Source: Taxillus chinensis
Lineage: Eukaryota; Streptophyta; Magnoliopsida; Santalales; Loranthaceae
Direction: 5' to 3'
NCBI GenBank assembly: GCA_023512835.1
Contig: CM042085.1
Location: 37,278,324 to 37,342,323 of the forward strand
Length of the DNA: 64,000 bases
The notes below the pieces were generated by a model, which saw only the letters and a list, made by a program, of their open reading frames with translations, had not been told where the DNA came from and searched no databases. Positions within the stretch are counted from its first letter, which is position 1. Every line of letters begins with the position of its first letter. The translations under genes and the position numbers were made by a program. Positions 9,430 through 20,740 of this stretch are shown piece by piece.

Positions 9430-9770
9430 ACAATCGATCTTAGTCGAAAGGCCATCAACCAGCCATTCCCGAAATCAAACTAAAGGTCCTCATTGGCATC
9501 ACGTACAGATCGAATGAGAGTTCAACATCTCCTATCGTAAGCGCACACTCACGACACACTCGGTGGATCGACTCCACACCTCCCACCTTGGTGACTCAAC
9601 CCTTAGAGGTCTATCGGCCTCCACATAATCAAGTCCAAGGCTCTCGACCAAGGACTTAGAAATCGAGGAGCACGAGGCTCCGGTATCAAACAATACCGCA
9701 ACAACAGTGCGAGATATTAAAATAGTACCTCGAACTACGAAGGTCCGGCTCCACCTTCCTCGGAGGGTGA
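9430..9770 (-). pseudogene. A1 aspartic protease
   Basis: On the - strand, near 9675-9710, the retroviral-type active site FDTGAS reads intact within a RTVVAVLFDTGASCSSI-like context. Frameshifts occur downstream toward RT. The enzyme would cleave the gag-pol polyprotein. The same site is FDTGASCSSIAKS in A2 (15283-15474). Confidence 0.75.
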
Positions 9771-11148
9771 TGGTAAATCCTCCATCTCTACCGGTCTTGA
9801 GGTAAGCGCAAACACTCTGCCTTGGCTTGCCCCACCACCGGCCTCACTCGCCTTTCCTTTAGTTCTGCTTGGAGTCCACTTGGACGCCCCTCCGAACCTC
9901 CTTGTGGTTGCCTTCCCCCCCTGTGGTCTAGTGTGACTGGAACCTGGCTGACCGCTTGCCACGAATGTCTCGGCTTCGGAGGCGGGGGCTTGAAATGGGG
10001 TCTCACCCCTGCTTCCTTGTGCAAAACTTCCGGCTCCCCTGCTTACTTCCCTGTGAAACACACCTTCTTGATGTGTCCTATCTTCCCACGGCTATGACAC
10101 TTCAAGTCTTGTTTGGGGCACTCACGTTTGACGTGCCTGCCCGTCCACAACAGGTACACCCGCTTGGGAAGTTCCCGGTGGAACCTCCCTTGTCCTCCCA
10201 AGTAACGGGATCGGGTGGGGCCATTGAAGCTTGGCTCCTGTCCTTGGGAAGAGTCCCACTCCTAGGCTCAATCCTCTGCCTCTTGGTTTCCCCCCGCTTG
10301 TCACGCATACTCTGTCCCGGCCGCTCCTGGTGAGCCTGTCTTCCTTCTTCTAATCCTCTCTCCATAATCTTTCTTTGTGTCCACGACCTCGGCATAAGTG
10401 TTCGATCGCAACATCTCTACTCTTTTCTTCGGGGCGGGTTTGAGTCCCATGGTAAACTTATGGGCCTTCAAGTCCTCCCTTGAGATTGCTTCGGGGCAAA
10501 CCGACTCGGCCCTCGAAAATCTTGCTCATACTCTGCCACCGTACGCGATCCCCGCTTAAGATGGCCGAACTCTTCCCGTTTACGCCACCGCAACGACTGG
10601 GAAGAACTCCTCATGAAACAACCGGAGGAACTCATTCCGGGACATGGTCTCCATGTCTCGGCTTCCTGAAATGCTAAGCCACCACTCTAATGCCTCCTCC
10701 TCCAACCGTCGGACTGCCGGCCTCACCTTGTCTTCCTCCTGGGGTCGGAGGAAGGAGAATACATGTTCGATCTGCCATAGCCAATGCTCTACTCCTAGAG
10801 GTTCGGCTCCTCCCTTGAACCTTGGTGGGTATTCCTTTCGGAACCGCGTCACCACATCGTCCTCATCTCGCCTCACCGGTACTTCCTGCGCCACGCGACG
10901 GTCGCCTCACGGGGTGGAGAGGGTGGCACCGGCCGTCGTGCCATCATCTCCCGTCATACCTCGTTTAGGATCTCCCCCCTGAGATCCTCACGCATTCCCC
11001 GAACATTCTCACTTAAGGCCCCGACTTAGGCCATGATCCGCTCCGGGGGATCGTCGCCCTCTTCTCGTTGTCCTCTCTTCTGTCCAGGCACGTGCGAGAA
11101 GATTCATCTTCTACGGTGGGGTAGCTCGGGTTACTCTCTAGGAGGCAT
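9771..11148 (-). pseudogene. A1 gag (capsid and nucleocapsid)
   Basis: The likely start is the ATG at 11148 (MPPRE), which A2 shares at 16821. The capsid-like region reads at 10894-10580 (VRRDEDDVVTRFRKEYPPRF, EHWLWQIEHVFSFL, LEWWLSISGS, FLRLFHEEFFP), typical of plant gypsy gag. A basic, Gly/Arg-rich stretch follows, then a nucleocapsid with two zinc-knuckle remnants near 10050-10170. In the second knuckle the second Cys is Arg (CHSRGK). Frameshifts and stops interrupt the frame, the first within ten codons. Confidence 0.8.
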
Positions 11149-11520
11149 AGTCTACCTATTTTAAACCAGAACTAGAGTCGGCATCTCTCAAGCTCTACAC
11201 ACCTCATCCCCATGGGCCATGAGGTACTCAAGCAACATTTTTCATGTAAACATACGGGTAAGTCGCAAAATTGCACGAAGACAATTCATAGTAACAATTC
11301 ATAGCAACAAGTCTCACGGGAAATCACGAATTTCACGAGAACAAATTTCAATGTCAAATCATAAAACTCATATTGAAATTAAACTAGTGCCCTAATGTCA
11401 ATGCATGTATGCATCCCAGCCCAAATGCAAATGTCCTACTCCTTGGTCGATCGCCCCTGAGTACACCCCAAAAAACCGGATAGAACCACGGTGATCGGGC
11501 ATGTCTACTTGCCTCCCAAG
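11149..11520 (-). other. A1 5' leader, cut by element B
   Basis: This non-coding leader matches 16822-17205 upstream of the A2 gag. It breaks at CCTCCCAAG, where B begins. I see no gene in it. Confidence 0.7.
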
Positions 11521-11906
11521 TGTCACGGACCGAGGCTTATCCTAGCATACTTAGGCCATTTTGGGGTATTTCCCCTTTGTAAAGTGTTGTACTTAGCTTA
11601 TAGAGTAAGTTGTAGAGATTTTAGATTTCGATCATATATGATGTCTCCTGGCGACATAGCCGAGAAAAGGGTTAACATCTATATGTAGGGGAGTGATGTT
11701 GTAAAGCTTTCAAGCAATCAATACAATCGTTTGTTGCCTTCGTTTAAATCGATCTTCCGCTAAGCGCTTCCCTACACAATTGCTTTACAACGGATCGATG
11801 GGTTCCGATCCGAATATGACGAGTTAGGCTGACCTAGCATTCCTTCGTACGGGTGGGAACTAGGTGCCGCACGGGTTAAGTCGCTATAAAGGGTGACCCC
11901 GTGACA
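11521..11906 (+). mobile_element. 5' LTR of B (386 bp)
   Basis: It begins TGTCACGGACCG and ends GACCCCGTGACA, directly before a Met-tRNA primer site. No second copy is in the window for comparison. Confidence 0.75.
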
Positions 11907-11908
11907 AG

Positions 11909-11920
11909 TGGTATCAGAGC
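11909..11920 (+). other. primer binding site of B (initiator tRNA-Met)
   Basis: TGGTATCAGAGC is complementary to the 3' end of plant initiator tRNA-Met and starts two bases after the LTR. Confidence 0.85.
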
Positions 11921-11984
11921 ACAGTTCGGTGCTAAAGTTCAGTGGAACAATCAAAACTTCGAGATGGTGCAAAAATGACAAACG

Positions 11985-12905
11985 GTGGATCTATTGTCAT
12001 TAGTGGTGGCGACCACGAAGGCCGCAACAAGGAGCACCACACTAAGGAACGGAGGGAGAGACAAGTCCGTTTCGAGGGAAACATGTCTGCTGGAGAGTCG
12101 ACTAGCCAAATTGGAGTTGGCATTAGCCGAACGGATGGAGGTGGTCGAGGAGCACACCGAAAGCATCGAAAAGGTGGACTCGGAGGGTGAGGAAAGCTTT
12201 GGGAGGATGCAAGGGCTTCTCAACTCCGTCATGGATGACATGAACTCTCGATTCGAGGGCTTGAAGGGTTCTCTCATGTCCCAAATCTTGGCGATGCAAG
12301 AGGAAATCAAAGAGATCAAGGTGGATTGGTCTCTATACAAGATGGCGGTCACCCAAGGTGGCGTTGGCGGCCATTCCAGCTCCAAAATCGACGTGCCAAA
12401 GCCTAAGACCTATGCTGGGTCAAGGAATGCGAGGGAGTTAGACAACTTCCTCTGGACCATGGAGCAGTACTTCGATGCCTTGAACATCATCGATGAGGCA
12501 AAGAAGGTGAAGACCGCTCCGCTATACTTAGTCGATCGGTATGGTGTGGTGGAGGCGACGATATGCCGACAAGGAGAGTGGCCTATGTATTATTGACAAT
12601 TGGGCGGATTTCAAGCGGGAGATCAAGGCCCGGTTCCATCCCCGGAACGCGGAAGACGAGTCCCGGGCAAACGGGTTCTTCATCGACTTCCAAGGCGAAC
12701 AGGTTCCACAAGGAGAAACGTGGGGGAGACAACCGGAGTGAAGGAAAAGGGGAGACCCTTCCAACCGTCTAAGGACTTTTGCCCAAAACACTTCGCGAAT
12801 GGTTCCAAGGACGGGGAGAAGCCAAAGATCTCCTGTTTCCTTTGTGAAGGCCCTCACAAGGCGTTCGAGTGCCCGAAGCGCTTCAAGCTCTGCGATGATC
12901 AATGA
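11985..12905 (+). pseudogene. B gag, broken
   Basis: The 203-codon frame from 11985 has a charged, coiled-coil-like N-terminus (residues ~35-110) and a plant gypsy gag core (VPKPKTYAGSRNARELDNFL, WTMEQYFDALNI, TAPLYLVD). A frameshift near 12530 moves the core to the frame at 12541 (WWRRRYADKE, NWADFKREIKARFHPRN). A deletion then joins it to the C-terminus. A zinc knuckle CFLCEGPHKAFEC reads near 12835-12870. The gag would form the particle. Confidence 0.75.
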
Positions 12906-12958
12906 AGACGAAGGAGGAGATGCGAGGGATCCAAGACTTGGTTCCTTGCAACTCCTAA

Positions 12959-13267
12959 ATGCGATCAAGGCGAAGGTGGAGGTGCCACCATCCGGAAGAC
13001 GGAAGGGGCGCATGTACGTGCTCGCTAAGGCCAACAACCTTGAAACTAAGGCCTTGGTGGACATGGGTGCAACCAACAACTTCATCAAGATCGAAGAAGC
13101 TTGTAGGTGGGGATAGTCCACAAGGAAGAGAAGGGCTGGTGAAGGTGGTGAACTCCGGCGCCGTCCAATCCATGGCGTGGCTCGAGGCGTCGAGCTAAGT
13201 ATTGGTGAGTAGAGAGGCAAGGTGAATCTCTCCGTGGTGTCGATGGACGACTATCCCATGGTGGTGG
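12959..13267 (+). pseudogene. B aspartic protease fragment
   Basis: The reading GRMYVLAKANNLETKALVDM with GATNNFI resembles the gypsy protease flap and active-site region, but the catalytic triplet reads DMGA instead of D-T/S-G-A. Frameshifts follow, and the C LTR cuts it at 13267. Confidence 0.65.
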
Positions 13268-13527
13268 TGACAACGTGCATTTATGCCGTTATCCTATGCC
13301 TTATATAGGGTGTTTTTAGCGTATATTTTGTACCTATTTGCATGTTATTTTCGACATATTTGCTCTAACCCCTAGGAAGACCCGTTTAGTGTATAGTGGT
13401 ACTTTTTGAGTGTTTTTGGCAGGTTTTGGAGCAACCTTGTCCCACACACTTTGGCTAGATCACTCCATCAACTCACAAGGAAGCTATAGGAAGAAGATGG
13501 AAGCAAAATGAAGGCAAAATCAAGGTG

Positions 13528-13674
13528 CACGTGAAATGCCTTCTCACGTGCATTCTCACGTGCACGGATTGTATTGCATGGATGCATTCTACACTCAAGA
13601 GGAAGCTTTGGAGCAAATTGGAGTCAAAATGGAGCTGCACGTGAAAAGGGTCTTCTCACGTGCATTCTCACGTG
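13528..13674 (+). promoter_or_regulatory. G-box array in C U3
   Basis: Six CACGTG hexamers occur in about 150 bp, arranged as two near-repeats (GTGCACGTGAAA..., TTCTCACGTGCATTCTCACG). The arrangement parallels the A-family U3 although C is another lineage. Confidence 0.55.
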
Positions 13675-13796
13675 CAAGCATATTTGTGCTCCCAATGATG
13701 TATTTTGTTGTTTTAATCATTTTCCTCTAAAGAAGCGGGTCAAATTTGGTGTAGTTTGAATTTTATTTAGCTTAGAACGTCGATTAGTGTCACTAA

Positions 13797-13885
13797 CAAA
13801 ACGACGTCGTTTTGGTTGCGACCACATTTATAATTAGGGCACACCTTTTGTAACCCTAAGTTGGCCCACTAAAACCTATAAATAG
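13797..13885 (+). promoter_or_regulatory. perfect ACGT palindrome and TATA box of C
   Basis: CAAAACGACGTCGTTTTG (13797-13814) is a perfect 18-bp palindrome centred on GACGTC. TATAAATA follows at about 13878. GACGTC is the classic bZIP/CRE core; binding is inferred. Confidence 0.6.
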
Positions 13886-14771
13886 GGGTCTTTGGAGGCA
13901 TTGTAAATCATCTTGAGTGGGAGAATCTGATCTGAGTTAGAAAAGAGCTATAGCCATTGCTAAAAGATCGGATTGTCCTTGGCAAGGAGTGAGTTTGGGC
14001 GACAGACGCCGGAGTCTTTGGAGGCTTGGAGTCCTGGTTCATCTTGGGGTCTTCCTTTATTGTCTGAATCTTTGTAATCATGTTCTTTCCTATGATTGTT
14101 ATTATTTTTGTCATGATTATGGAGTAGTCTTGTTAGTCTAGGGGAGCAATGTAGCCCCCGATAAATTGTAGTCGGTTTGGTTATGGTTGTTCAATAAAAT
14201 AGAATTCGGTTCTTGTTTAATTCACTTGTATGAAAGCAAATGCCTGATTTATGCATGATTAGGTAATCTTAGCCCTTGTCTAGGGTGGAACACTAGTGAA
14301 TTAGATTTAATATTGCATGATGGACCAAGTCTGCAACTATTAGATTGTTTATCGACCTTGATCACTTTTATTCACATGGACCAAATGGGATAAAAGCCTT
14401 AAATCTATCTTAGCATGGACCAAATGTAAGATAGGTAGGAGATAATCAACATGAACTTGAACTAGAACATAAATCAAGAACAAGAGCCATAACCAGATTA
14501 GTACGATCGATTGGGTGGTAAACATTGTGACCCTAGATGTCTATACCAACCGCTTGCCAACATTCCGATTTAATATCTTTTTGTTCAAAATATTTGCACA
14601 ACAAACATCAATTGTCCGGACATAAAATCAACTTGTTAGCTTAGTGCTTCTGCATAACGACATTAGCTACCTCCCCTGGGTTAGACAACCGGTCTTAATA
14701 CTCCATTTTATTACTTGACCAGTGCACTTGCTGCAAAAACCTTGAGACATAATTTATGTGGGTCAAGTTTT

Positions 14772-14788
14772 TGGCGCCGTTGCGGGGA
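14772..14788 (+). other. primer binding site of C (tRNA-Asp)
   Basis: TGGCGCCGTTGCGGGGA matches the complement of the plant tRNA-Asp 3' end except for one missing C. This primer is usual for Athila/Tat elements. Confidence 0.8.
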
Positions 14789-14953
14789 GGCACGCCAAAC
14801 ATTGTTAGGACTAAGTGACATTAGGTGCTCAAGTTTATTTGTGATCCGGAATTTTATTTTCTTGTACTTTTGCTAGTACGGTGTTACCCGGTATCTTTTT
14901 GTTTTTGCTACGTGTCGAGTGCACCTTAGGTGTTTGAGAAAATTCTTCTGTGT

Positions 14954-15074
14954 ATGCGTCACACCAGGGGTGAGCTATTACCATACGATCCCGAAATCGA
15001 ACGGACATTGCGAGACGTGAAGGCTCGGAAGGGTATTGGGCAGGCTGAACAAACCGATTGGAAGGCTTACATCT
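14954..15074 (+). pseudogene. C gag N-terminus, cut by A2
   Basis: About 40 codons from the ATG at 14954 include RGELLPYDPEIERTLRDVKA, a motif I recognise from the start of Athila-type gag. The frame is open until the A2 LTR begins at 15075. Confidence 0.6.
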
Positions 15075-15311
15075 TGTCACGCCCCAATTTCCTTCCACTT
15101 GGAAATGAGTAGTGGCTGCCCATGCCCGCACCCGAAGGGACAAGGGGTTGGTGCAAGCACCTTAAAAGGACTTCTAGCACGGGTCTTGTCCCAAACCCTG
15201 CAGTCGGGCTAACATGCCAAGGGGCATGCTCCCTGTTCCCAAACCATGCACACAAACACAAATTGAATAACAACATCTCATTTTATTTCATTTCAAAGAC
15301 TAAATGTTCAT
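15075..15311 (-). mobile_element. A2 left LTR, 237-bp remnant
   Basis: The remnant is nearly identical to the first ~240 bp of the LTR at 17273, then joins protease sequence at CTAAATGTTCAT/TTCCAAGGCTC. A deletion removed the rest of this LTR plus integrase, RNase H and RT. Confidence 0.8.
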
Positions 15312-16821
15312 CATTTCCAAGGCTCTCCACCAAGGACTTAGCAATCGAGGAGCACGAAGCTCCGGTATCAAACAATGCGGCAACAACGGTGCGGGATATT
15401 AGAATAGTACCTCGAACCACCAGAAGGTCCAGCTCCACCTTCCTCGGAGGGTGATGGTAAATCCTCCATTTCAAGTGGTGTTGAGGTAAGCGCGAACACT
15501 CTTGCCTTGGCTTGCCCCACCAGCAGCCTCACTTGCCTTCCCTTTTGCTCCTGCTGCGGTCCACTGGGACGCCCCTCCGATCCTCCTTGTGGTTGCCTCT
15601 CCCCCTGGCCTAGTGTGGTTGGAACCGCTGAGCGGCCTGCCACGAATGTCTTGGCTTTGGGCTGGGGCCTGAAATTGGGTTCCACCCCTGCTCCCTTGTC
15701 TTAAGCTTCCAGCTCCCCGGAACTGTTCCCCTTCTTGAAACACACCTTGCTGATGTGTCCCACCTTCCCACGGCTATGACACGTCAAGTCTTGCTTGGGG
15801 CACTCCGTTTGACGTGCCCCGACATGCCACGACAGGTACACCCGCTTGGGAAGTTCCCAGCAACACTCCCTGTCCTCCAAAGTAACGGGATGTGGGCGGG
15901 CCATTGAAGCTTGGCCCCGTCCTTGGGAAAAGTCCCGCTCCGGGACTCGACCTTCGCCTCTTGGTATCACCGTGCTTGTCGCGCGCGCTCTCGCCCCATC
16001 CGCTCCTGGTGAGCCTGTCTTCCCTCCTCTAATCCTCTCTCGACAATCTTGGCGGTGTCCACGACTTGACATAGGTCTTCGATCATGACATCTCCACCCT
16101 TTGCTTCGGGGCAGGTTTGAGACCCATGGTAAACTTATGGGCCTTCGGGTCCTCCCTTGATATTGCTTCCGGAGCAAACCGGCTCAGCCCGAAAATCTCG
16201 CTCATACTCTGCTCTTGGGCGCGATCCTCTTTACCATTTCTTTGAACTCCTCCGCTTACGCCACATGCAATGACTCCGGAAGGAACTCCTCATGGAACAG
16301 TGGAGGAACTCATTCCGGGGCCATGGTCTCCATATCCCGGCTACTGAGATGCTAAGCCACCATTCAAGGCTTCCTCCTCCAAGCTGCCGGACTGCTAGTC
16401 TCACTTTGTCTTCCTCCCGGGGTCGAAGAAAAGGAGAACACATGCTCGATGCGCCGCGGCCGGTGCTCTGCTCCTAGAGGTTCGGCTCCTCCCTTGAACC
16501 TTGGTGGATGTTCCTTTCGGAACTGCGTCGACACGTCTCCCTCTTCCCGCCTCACCGGCACACCCGCCTACACGGAGGTTACGCCTCACGGGGTGGAGGG
16601 GGTGGCACTGTCGTGCCATCATCTCTGACGCACCTCGTTTAGGATCTCTCCCCTGAGGTCCTCACGCATGCCTTGCACGTTCTCACTTAGGGCCCGGACT
16701 TGGGCCATGATCCGCTCGGGGGATCATCGCCCTCTCTTCGCTGTCCTCTTCCCTCTCCAGCCAGGGCAGAAGATTCATCTTCTACGAGTGGAGTAGCTGG
16801 AGTTACTTTCCTAGGAGGCAT
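15312..16821 (-). pseudogene. A2 first unit: protease remnant and gag
   Basis: On the - strand gag starts at the ATG at 16821 (MPPRKVTPAT). The capsid-like core reads around 16230-16560 (RREEGDVSTQFRKEHPPRF, WWLSISVA). Two zinc-knuckle remnants lie near 15730-15860; the second reads CHSRGKVGHISKVC, again with Arg for Cys. A Gly/Gln-rich stretch follows, then the protease active site FDTGASCSSIAKS at about 15340-15400, fused by the deletion to LTR-derived residues. Frameshifts interrupt gag. Confidence 0.8.
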
Positions 16822-17272
16822 CGTTCCACATAATTTAAACCAAACTAGGATCAGCTTCTCTCAAGCTCTACACACCCTCATCCCCATGGGCCATGAGGTA
16901 CTCAAGCAACATTTTACATTTAAACACACGGGAAAATCACGAAGTACACGACGGCAATTCACAGCAACAAGTCTCCACGAGAAAATCACCGAATTTCACA
17001 CGACAGAACAAGTTTCAGAACATAGCATGTCCAATCACAATGCTCATGCGAAATTAAACTAGTGCTCTAATGCCAATGCATGTATGCACCCTCAACCCAA
17101 ATGCAAGTGCCTACTCCTTGGTCTAACTACCCCCGAGTACACCCCGAAAACCGAGATAGGACCACGTTGATCGGGCGTGTCCTATCTCCCCTCCCAAGAG
17201 TCTCGGCGAAGCGGCCGGCCTCCCCACTATCCTAGGTCCACTAGACCATGAACTATCGCTCTGATACCATAT
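16822..17272 (-). other. A2 first-unit leader and primer binding site
   Basis: The non-coding leader is followed by GCTCTGATACCA at 17258-17269, the complement of the Met-tRNA primer site TGGTATCAGAGC, three bases before the LTR. No gene is seen. Confidence 0.8.
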
Positions 17273-17663
17273 TGTCACGCCCCAATTTCCTTCCACTTGG
17301 AAATGAGTAGTGACTGCCCATGCCCGCACCCGAAGGGACAGGGGTTGGTGCGAAGCACCTTAAAAGGACTTCTAGCACGGGTCTTGTCCCAAACACTGCA
17401 CAATCGGTAACATGCCAAGGGGCATGCTCCTGTTCCCAAACCATGCACACAAACACAAATTGAATAACAACATCTCATTTTATTTCATTTGAAAGACTAA
17501 ATGTTCATTCCTGACCCGGTCGGGGGAAAAACCCCTATGAAGCCATCAATAAAACCAAACCAAAATCCAAGCACATAAAACGAAGTACAACAAAGGAAAT
17601 AATATAAAGCTTTCAGCCTCGGGGGCCTAGCTCCTCGGCCTTCACCTACCGCTTTCTTTAAAC

Positions 17664-18561
17664 CTGCCAAAAGAACGGTTTATAGGAGGGGTGAGCAAAC
17701 CACGGCTCGGTAGGGATCCCGTCTCCCCGGGACCCGTCCCATTGTCCGACATGCGTGATATGTGTATGCTTGTGCTCGTGTTGTGCCTAAGGCTAACGCG
17801 ACAAACATCACCCGATAAACACTCTTTACCCGAACCCGGCCTGAAGGCGGAGGACACCCGCCACCACGGCGACATGACATACCACATTCGGGCGAATGTT
17901 GCATGGACACCAATGCAACATTTTCCACCCGAGTCGGATATGGTCAACCACCTCCTCGGGCGCCATATCTACCCTCAGGAATGGGTGTAGACTTAGCCCA
18001 CCGTCGTGAGTGCTACACCGACTCGGGACCACGTCTGGCCAAATCTCAAAGGGTCCAGTATTGTGCCTGGCCCATATCTCGGCTCGATCTCAAAGCAGAT
18101 CAACGAAACAGCATAGCATTACATCTCAACATGTAAACTCGACACGGCATTTACACTTTATCTCGGAAGGACCAACATGGTCGGATACGATCACACACAT
18201 CAGCCTCATAGGCTAAAAATCAAATACAAATCAAACACGGTACACACCGATCACACGGGTATATCATCAAGCACTCATATACAAGGTCTCACGGGCATTA
18301 TATTGAATACATGGCATGCGAGCCTCACAGACATTTTATCAAACACATAGTGTGCAGACCTCTTAGACATTTCATCGAACACACTAGTGTGCATAAACAA
18401 ACCCGGAAAAATCCTCGGGCCAAATTCAACATCAAATCAACGGAGACATGCCCGAAAGGCCAACATCCATATAGGAGATCACACCTATATGGATTTACAT
18501 ATATATATATAGGTGAATATCCAAAAACGAGAGGAGAGTTTGGAAGGACATGAATCCCTAC
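17664..18561 (-). other. putative intron inside A2 middle LTR (898 nt)
   Basis: The - strand donor is CCGAG|GTAGGGATTC and the acceptor is CTTTTGGCAG|GTTTAAAG. It matches the A1 and 44785 copies in place and length. Confidence 0.55.
18465..18494 (-). ncRNA. conserved LTR hairpin (A2 copy)
   Basis: Stem TCCATATAGG with CCTATATGGA and an 8-nt loop, with C-G at the covarying pair. Confidence 0.5.
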
Positions 18562-18633
18562 CTCGGGCTTTTGTCCTAACCTCCCCGCTAGACGACTCCC
18601 CACGACGCGAACCACCACGGCAACAGCCCGGAG

Positions 18634-18635
<2 letters not shown>

Positions 18636-18667
<32 letters not shown>
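18636..18667 (-). repeat. CT/GA microsatellite in A2 LTR leader
   Basis: A (CT)n run on the + strand, equivalent to the GA runs in the other LTR leaders. The Arg-Glu repeat protein it appears to encode is an artefact. Confidence 0.85.
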
Positions 18668-18672
<5 letters not shown>

Positions 18673-18724
18673 GGCGCGCAAAGCAAGGAAGAACACAAGA
18701 ACCCTAAACTCAAACTCAAGCCCT

Positions 18725-18803
18725 CCTTATATAGACACTACCCACATCAAAACGACGTAGTTTTGATTAAGTAAACCAGGGATCAAAGCGACGTAGTTTT
18801 GAT
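18725..18803 (-). promoter_or_regulatory. ACGT palindromes and TATA box of A2 LTR
   Basis: The palindromes are at 18746-18767 and 18782-18803 (one base changed), with the TATA box at about 18725-18733. An inverted G-box repeat lies in the U3 near 18934-18960. Confidence 0.6.
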
Positions 18804-19399
18804 CACACAAGTTAGCACCTTTCCGCACCCATATAGGCCAAAATACTTGGAATTTCAACATGGTCCTTTGGAGAAAGATCATTAGAATGTCAAAACCAAG
18901 GGAACCATGCAAAAATATGGCTGCCGCCAATTTGCACGTGAATTCCCAATTCACGTGCAACTCCAAATGGACTCCAAATGCTCTCAAACTTCACCCCAAG
19001 CCTCCTTGCATCATTTAGAAGACAACCACACGCACGTGAATTGGACCCATATCACGTGCACCTCACTACACGTCCGTTTGGCCTGAAACTTCTGTGGTAG
19101 ATAGAGGACATCATTAAGCATCTTTCCTTTTGCACGTGAATTCATTTGAGCCCATTCACTAGGTCAAAATCTGAAAAACTCTACTCGGAAGGCAAAGCGC
19201 GACTAACGTGACTAACTCAAGGTACGGGTCCTTACATCCTCTCCCCTGCAAGACTTTTCGTCCTCGAAAGAAAAGGTGGAATGAAAGAAAACAATCACAA
19301 CCAAAGCATAGGCCTCCAACACCCTCTGTACAGCATAAATTAATACACAACAAATCACAAATTATTTCACACATTTATACACTCCGTATGGTCATAACT

Positions 19400-20740
19400 A
19401 GTTGGGCAAGTACTTGATTATGTTGAAGTTTGATGCTTGCCCTCCTCCCCTCCTTCGAGTTGTTCGTCCTCGAGCAGTTCGGGATAATGAGCACGCATCT
19501 CGGTCTGCGTTCCCGGGTCTCTTCCTCCGACCCTCGGTGTTGCCAGGCACCCGAACCAACGGAATAGTCTTACCTCGCAGTAGCTTCTCGCTTTATCTAC
19601 AATACGGATGGGGGCCTCGACAACGGACCACGTCCTCTCCAAGATCCGGGGTACCCCAATCTAGCACGTGTGTGGGATCCGGATGATATTTCCCTTGGTT
19701 CGGGATACATGGAAAACATTATGAACTCCGCTCGAAACTAGGTGGTAATGCCAACCTATAAGCAACGAGTCCGACTTCTCTCAAAATCTCGAACGGTCCA
19801 ATGTACCGAGGGGACAACTTGGACCCGGTCCCAAATCTCTTATGCCCTCTCGGTGGAGAAACACGAAGGAATACGTGGTCTCCCACCAAAAACTCCAACG
19901 GTCGGCGTCGGCGATCTGCATAAGACTTCATGCGCTCTGGGGAGTGTAAGAAGGCGTCGCCGAATCAATTGAACTTTTGCCGTAGCCTCCTGGACCAATT
20001 GGGGTCTAACATAGCTGCCTCTCCGACACGCCCAACATAATGGAGACCGACACGGTCGGCCATCTAATGCCTCAAACGGGGCCATCCCAATCGAAGGGCC
20101 GGAAAGCGTTATTATAGGCAAACTCCACCAGGAGGAAGGTGGGAAGCCCATGATCCTCCAAAATCGAGTACACAAGCCCTCGACAAGTCTTCCGATGTTT
20201 GAATGGTCCTCTCGGACTGACCATCGGTCTCGGGATGGAATGCGGTACTCAAATTAAGTCGGGTTCCCAATGCTTCCTGCAGACCTCCCCAAAACCGGGA
20301 TGTAAACCGCGCATCCCCTGTCCGAGAAACAATAGACAAGGGTACTCCGTGCAAGCGGACAATTTCATCAACATACAATGGGCAACGTGCCGATAGAGTC
20401 GCGTCTCGAGTGCCAAGAAATGGGCTGACTTAGTTAAGCGGTCCACTTATGACCCAAATCATGTCCTTTTCTCCCGAAGTTGTAGGAAGTCCGTCACGAA
20501 GTCCATGGTAATATGCTCCCACTTCCACTCGGCTACGGGTAAAGAGATTGCAATTGACCAATGGGTCGTTGGTGTTCGCCTTCACTTGGCGCGAGGTAAG
20601 GCACACGGAAACAAACTCTGCTACACTCCGTTTCAGCCCCGGCCACCCGAGCGTGTCGCGAGAACGGCATGATACATCTTAGTTCCTCCTGGATGTACGA
20701 CCAAACGGGAATGATGAAATTCCCTCGGCACATCCTCACG
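19400..20740 (-). pseudogene. A2 second unit: integrase and chromodomain
   Basis: On the - strand it includes [16 protein letters not shown] (20446), [14 protein letters not shown] and [14 protein letters not shown] (20378-20112), then [20 protein letters not shown] and GPFEILREV (19931-19719). The chromodomain remnant continues to about 19440. It is colinear with A1 6360-7640 but with many small indels, so the frame changes often. The [10 protein letters not shown] block is intact. Confidence 0.75.

Larger units (their letters stand above)
4224..11520 (-). mobile_element. A1: chromovirus (Ty3/gypsy) element, 5' LTR missing
   Basis: Read on the - strand, the order is leader, gag, protease, RT, RNase H, integrase, chromodomain, polypurine tract, 3' LTR (4224-6177). 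This is the Ty3/gypsy domain order. The 5' LTR and primer site are lost because element B begins at 11521 inside the leader. A2 carries the same leader uninterrupted to its primer site at 17258-17269. All coding parts contain frameshifts. Many CG dinucleotides of the A2 copies appear here as CA or TG, which suggests A1 is older and was methylated. Confidence 0.85.
11521..13267 (+). mobile_element. B: Ty3/gypsy element with short LTR, truncated
   Basis: It consists of a 5' LTR (11521-11906), primer site, gag and the start of protease on the + strand. It is cut at 13267 by C. It inserted into the leader of A1, with left flank CCAAG; the right end is not in the window. RT and integrase are missing, so the clade is uncertain. 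Confidence 0.75.
13268..14765 (+). mobile_element. 5' LTR of C (1498 bp)
   Basis: It starts TGACAACGTGCATTTATGCC (compare TGATAACGTGCATTTTATGCC in C59, inverted) and ends at GTGGGTCA before the primer site. U3 holds six CACGTG boxes and a perfect ACGT palindrome before a TATA box at about 13878. The boundaries follow from the C59 match and the primer site. Confidence 0.75.
13268..15074 (+). mobile_element. C: Athila/Tat-like gypsy element, 5' part only
   Basis: It has a 1.5-kb LTR, an Asp-tRNA primer site, a leader and the first codons of gag, on the + strand. It is interrupted at 15075 by A2, with left flank CATCT. It inserted in the B protease region, with left flank GGTGG. The rest of C is not in the window. 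Confidence 0.75.
17273..19236 (-). mobile_element. A2 middle LTR (1964 bp), shared by both units
   Basis: It runs TGTCACGCCCC to GGTCCTTACA on the + strand and is complete. Palindromes and TATA are at 18725-18803, the CT repeat at 18636-18667, the hairpin at 18465-18494, and putative splice sites at 18561 and 17664. It lies between a primer site on its left and a polypurine-like tract on its right. Confidence 0.85.

Noticed and set aside
14772..14788. tRNA-Asp gene
   Set aside because: Only the 3' end complement is present, right after an LTR; it is a primer binding site.
18325..18707. Protein with Arg-Glu or Leu-Ser repeats
   Set aside because: It is a translation of the CT/GA microsatellite in the A2 LTR leader.
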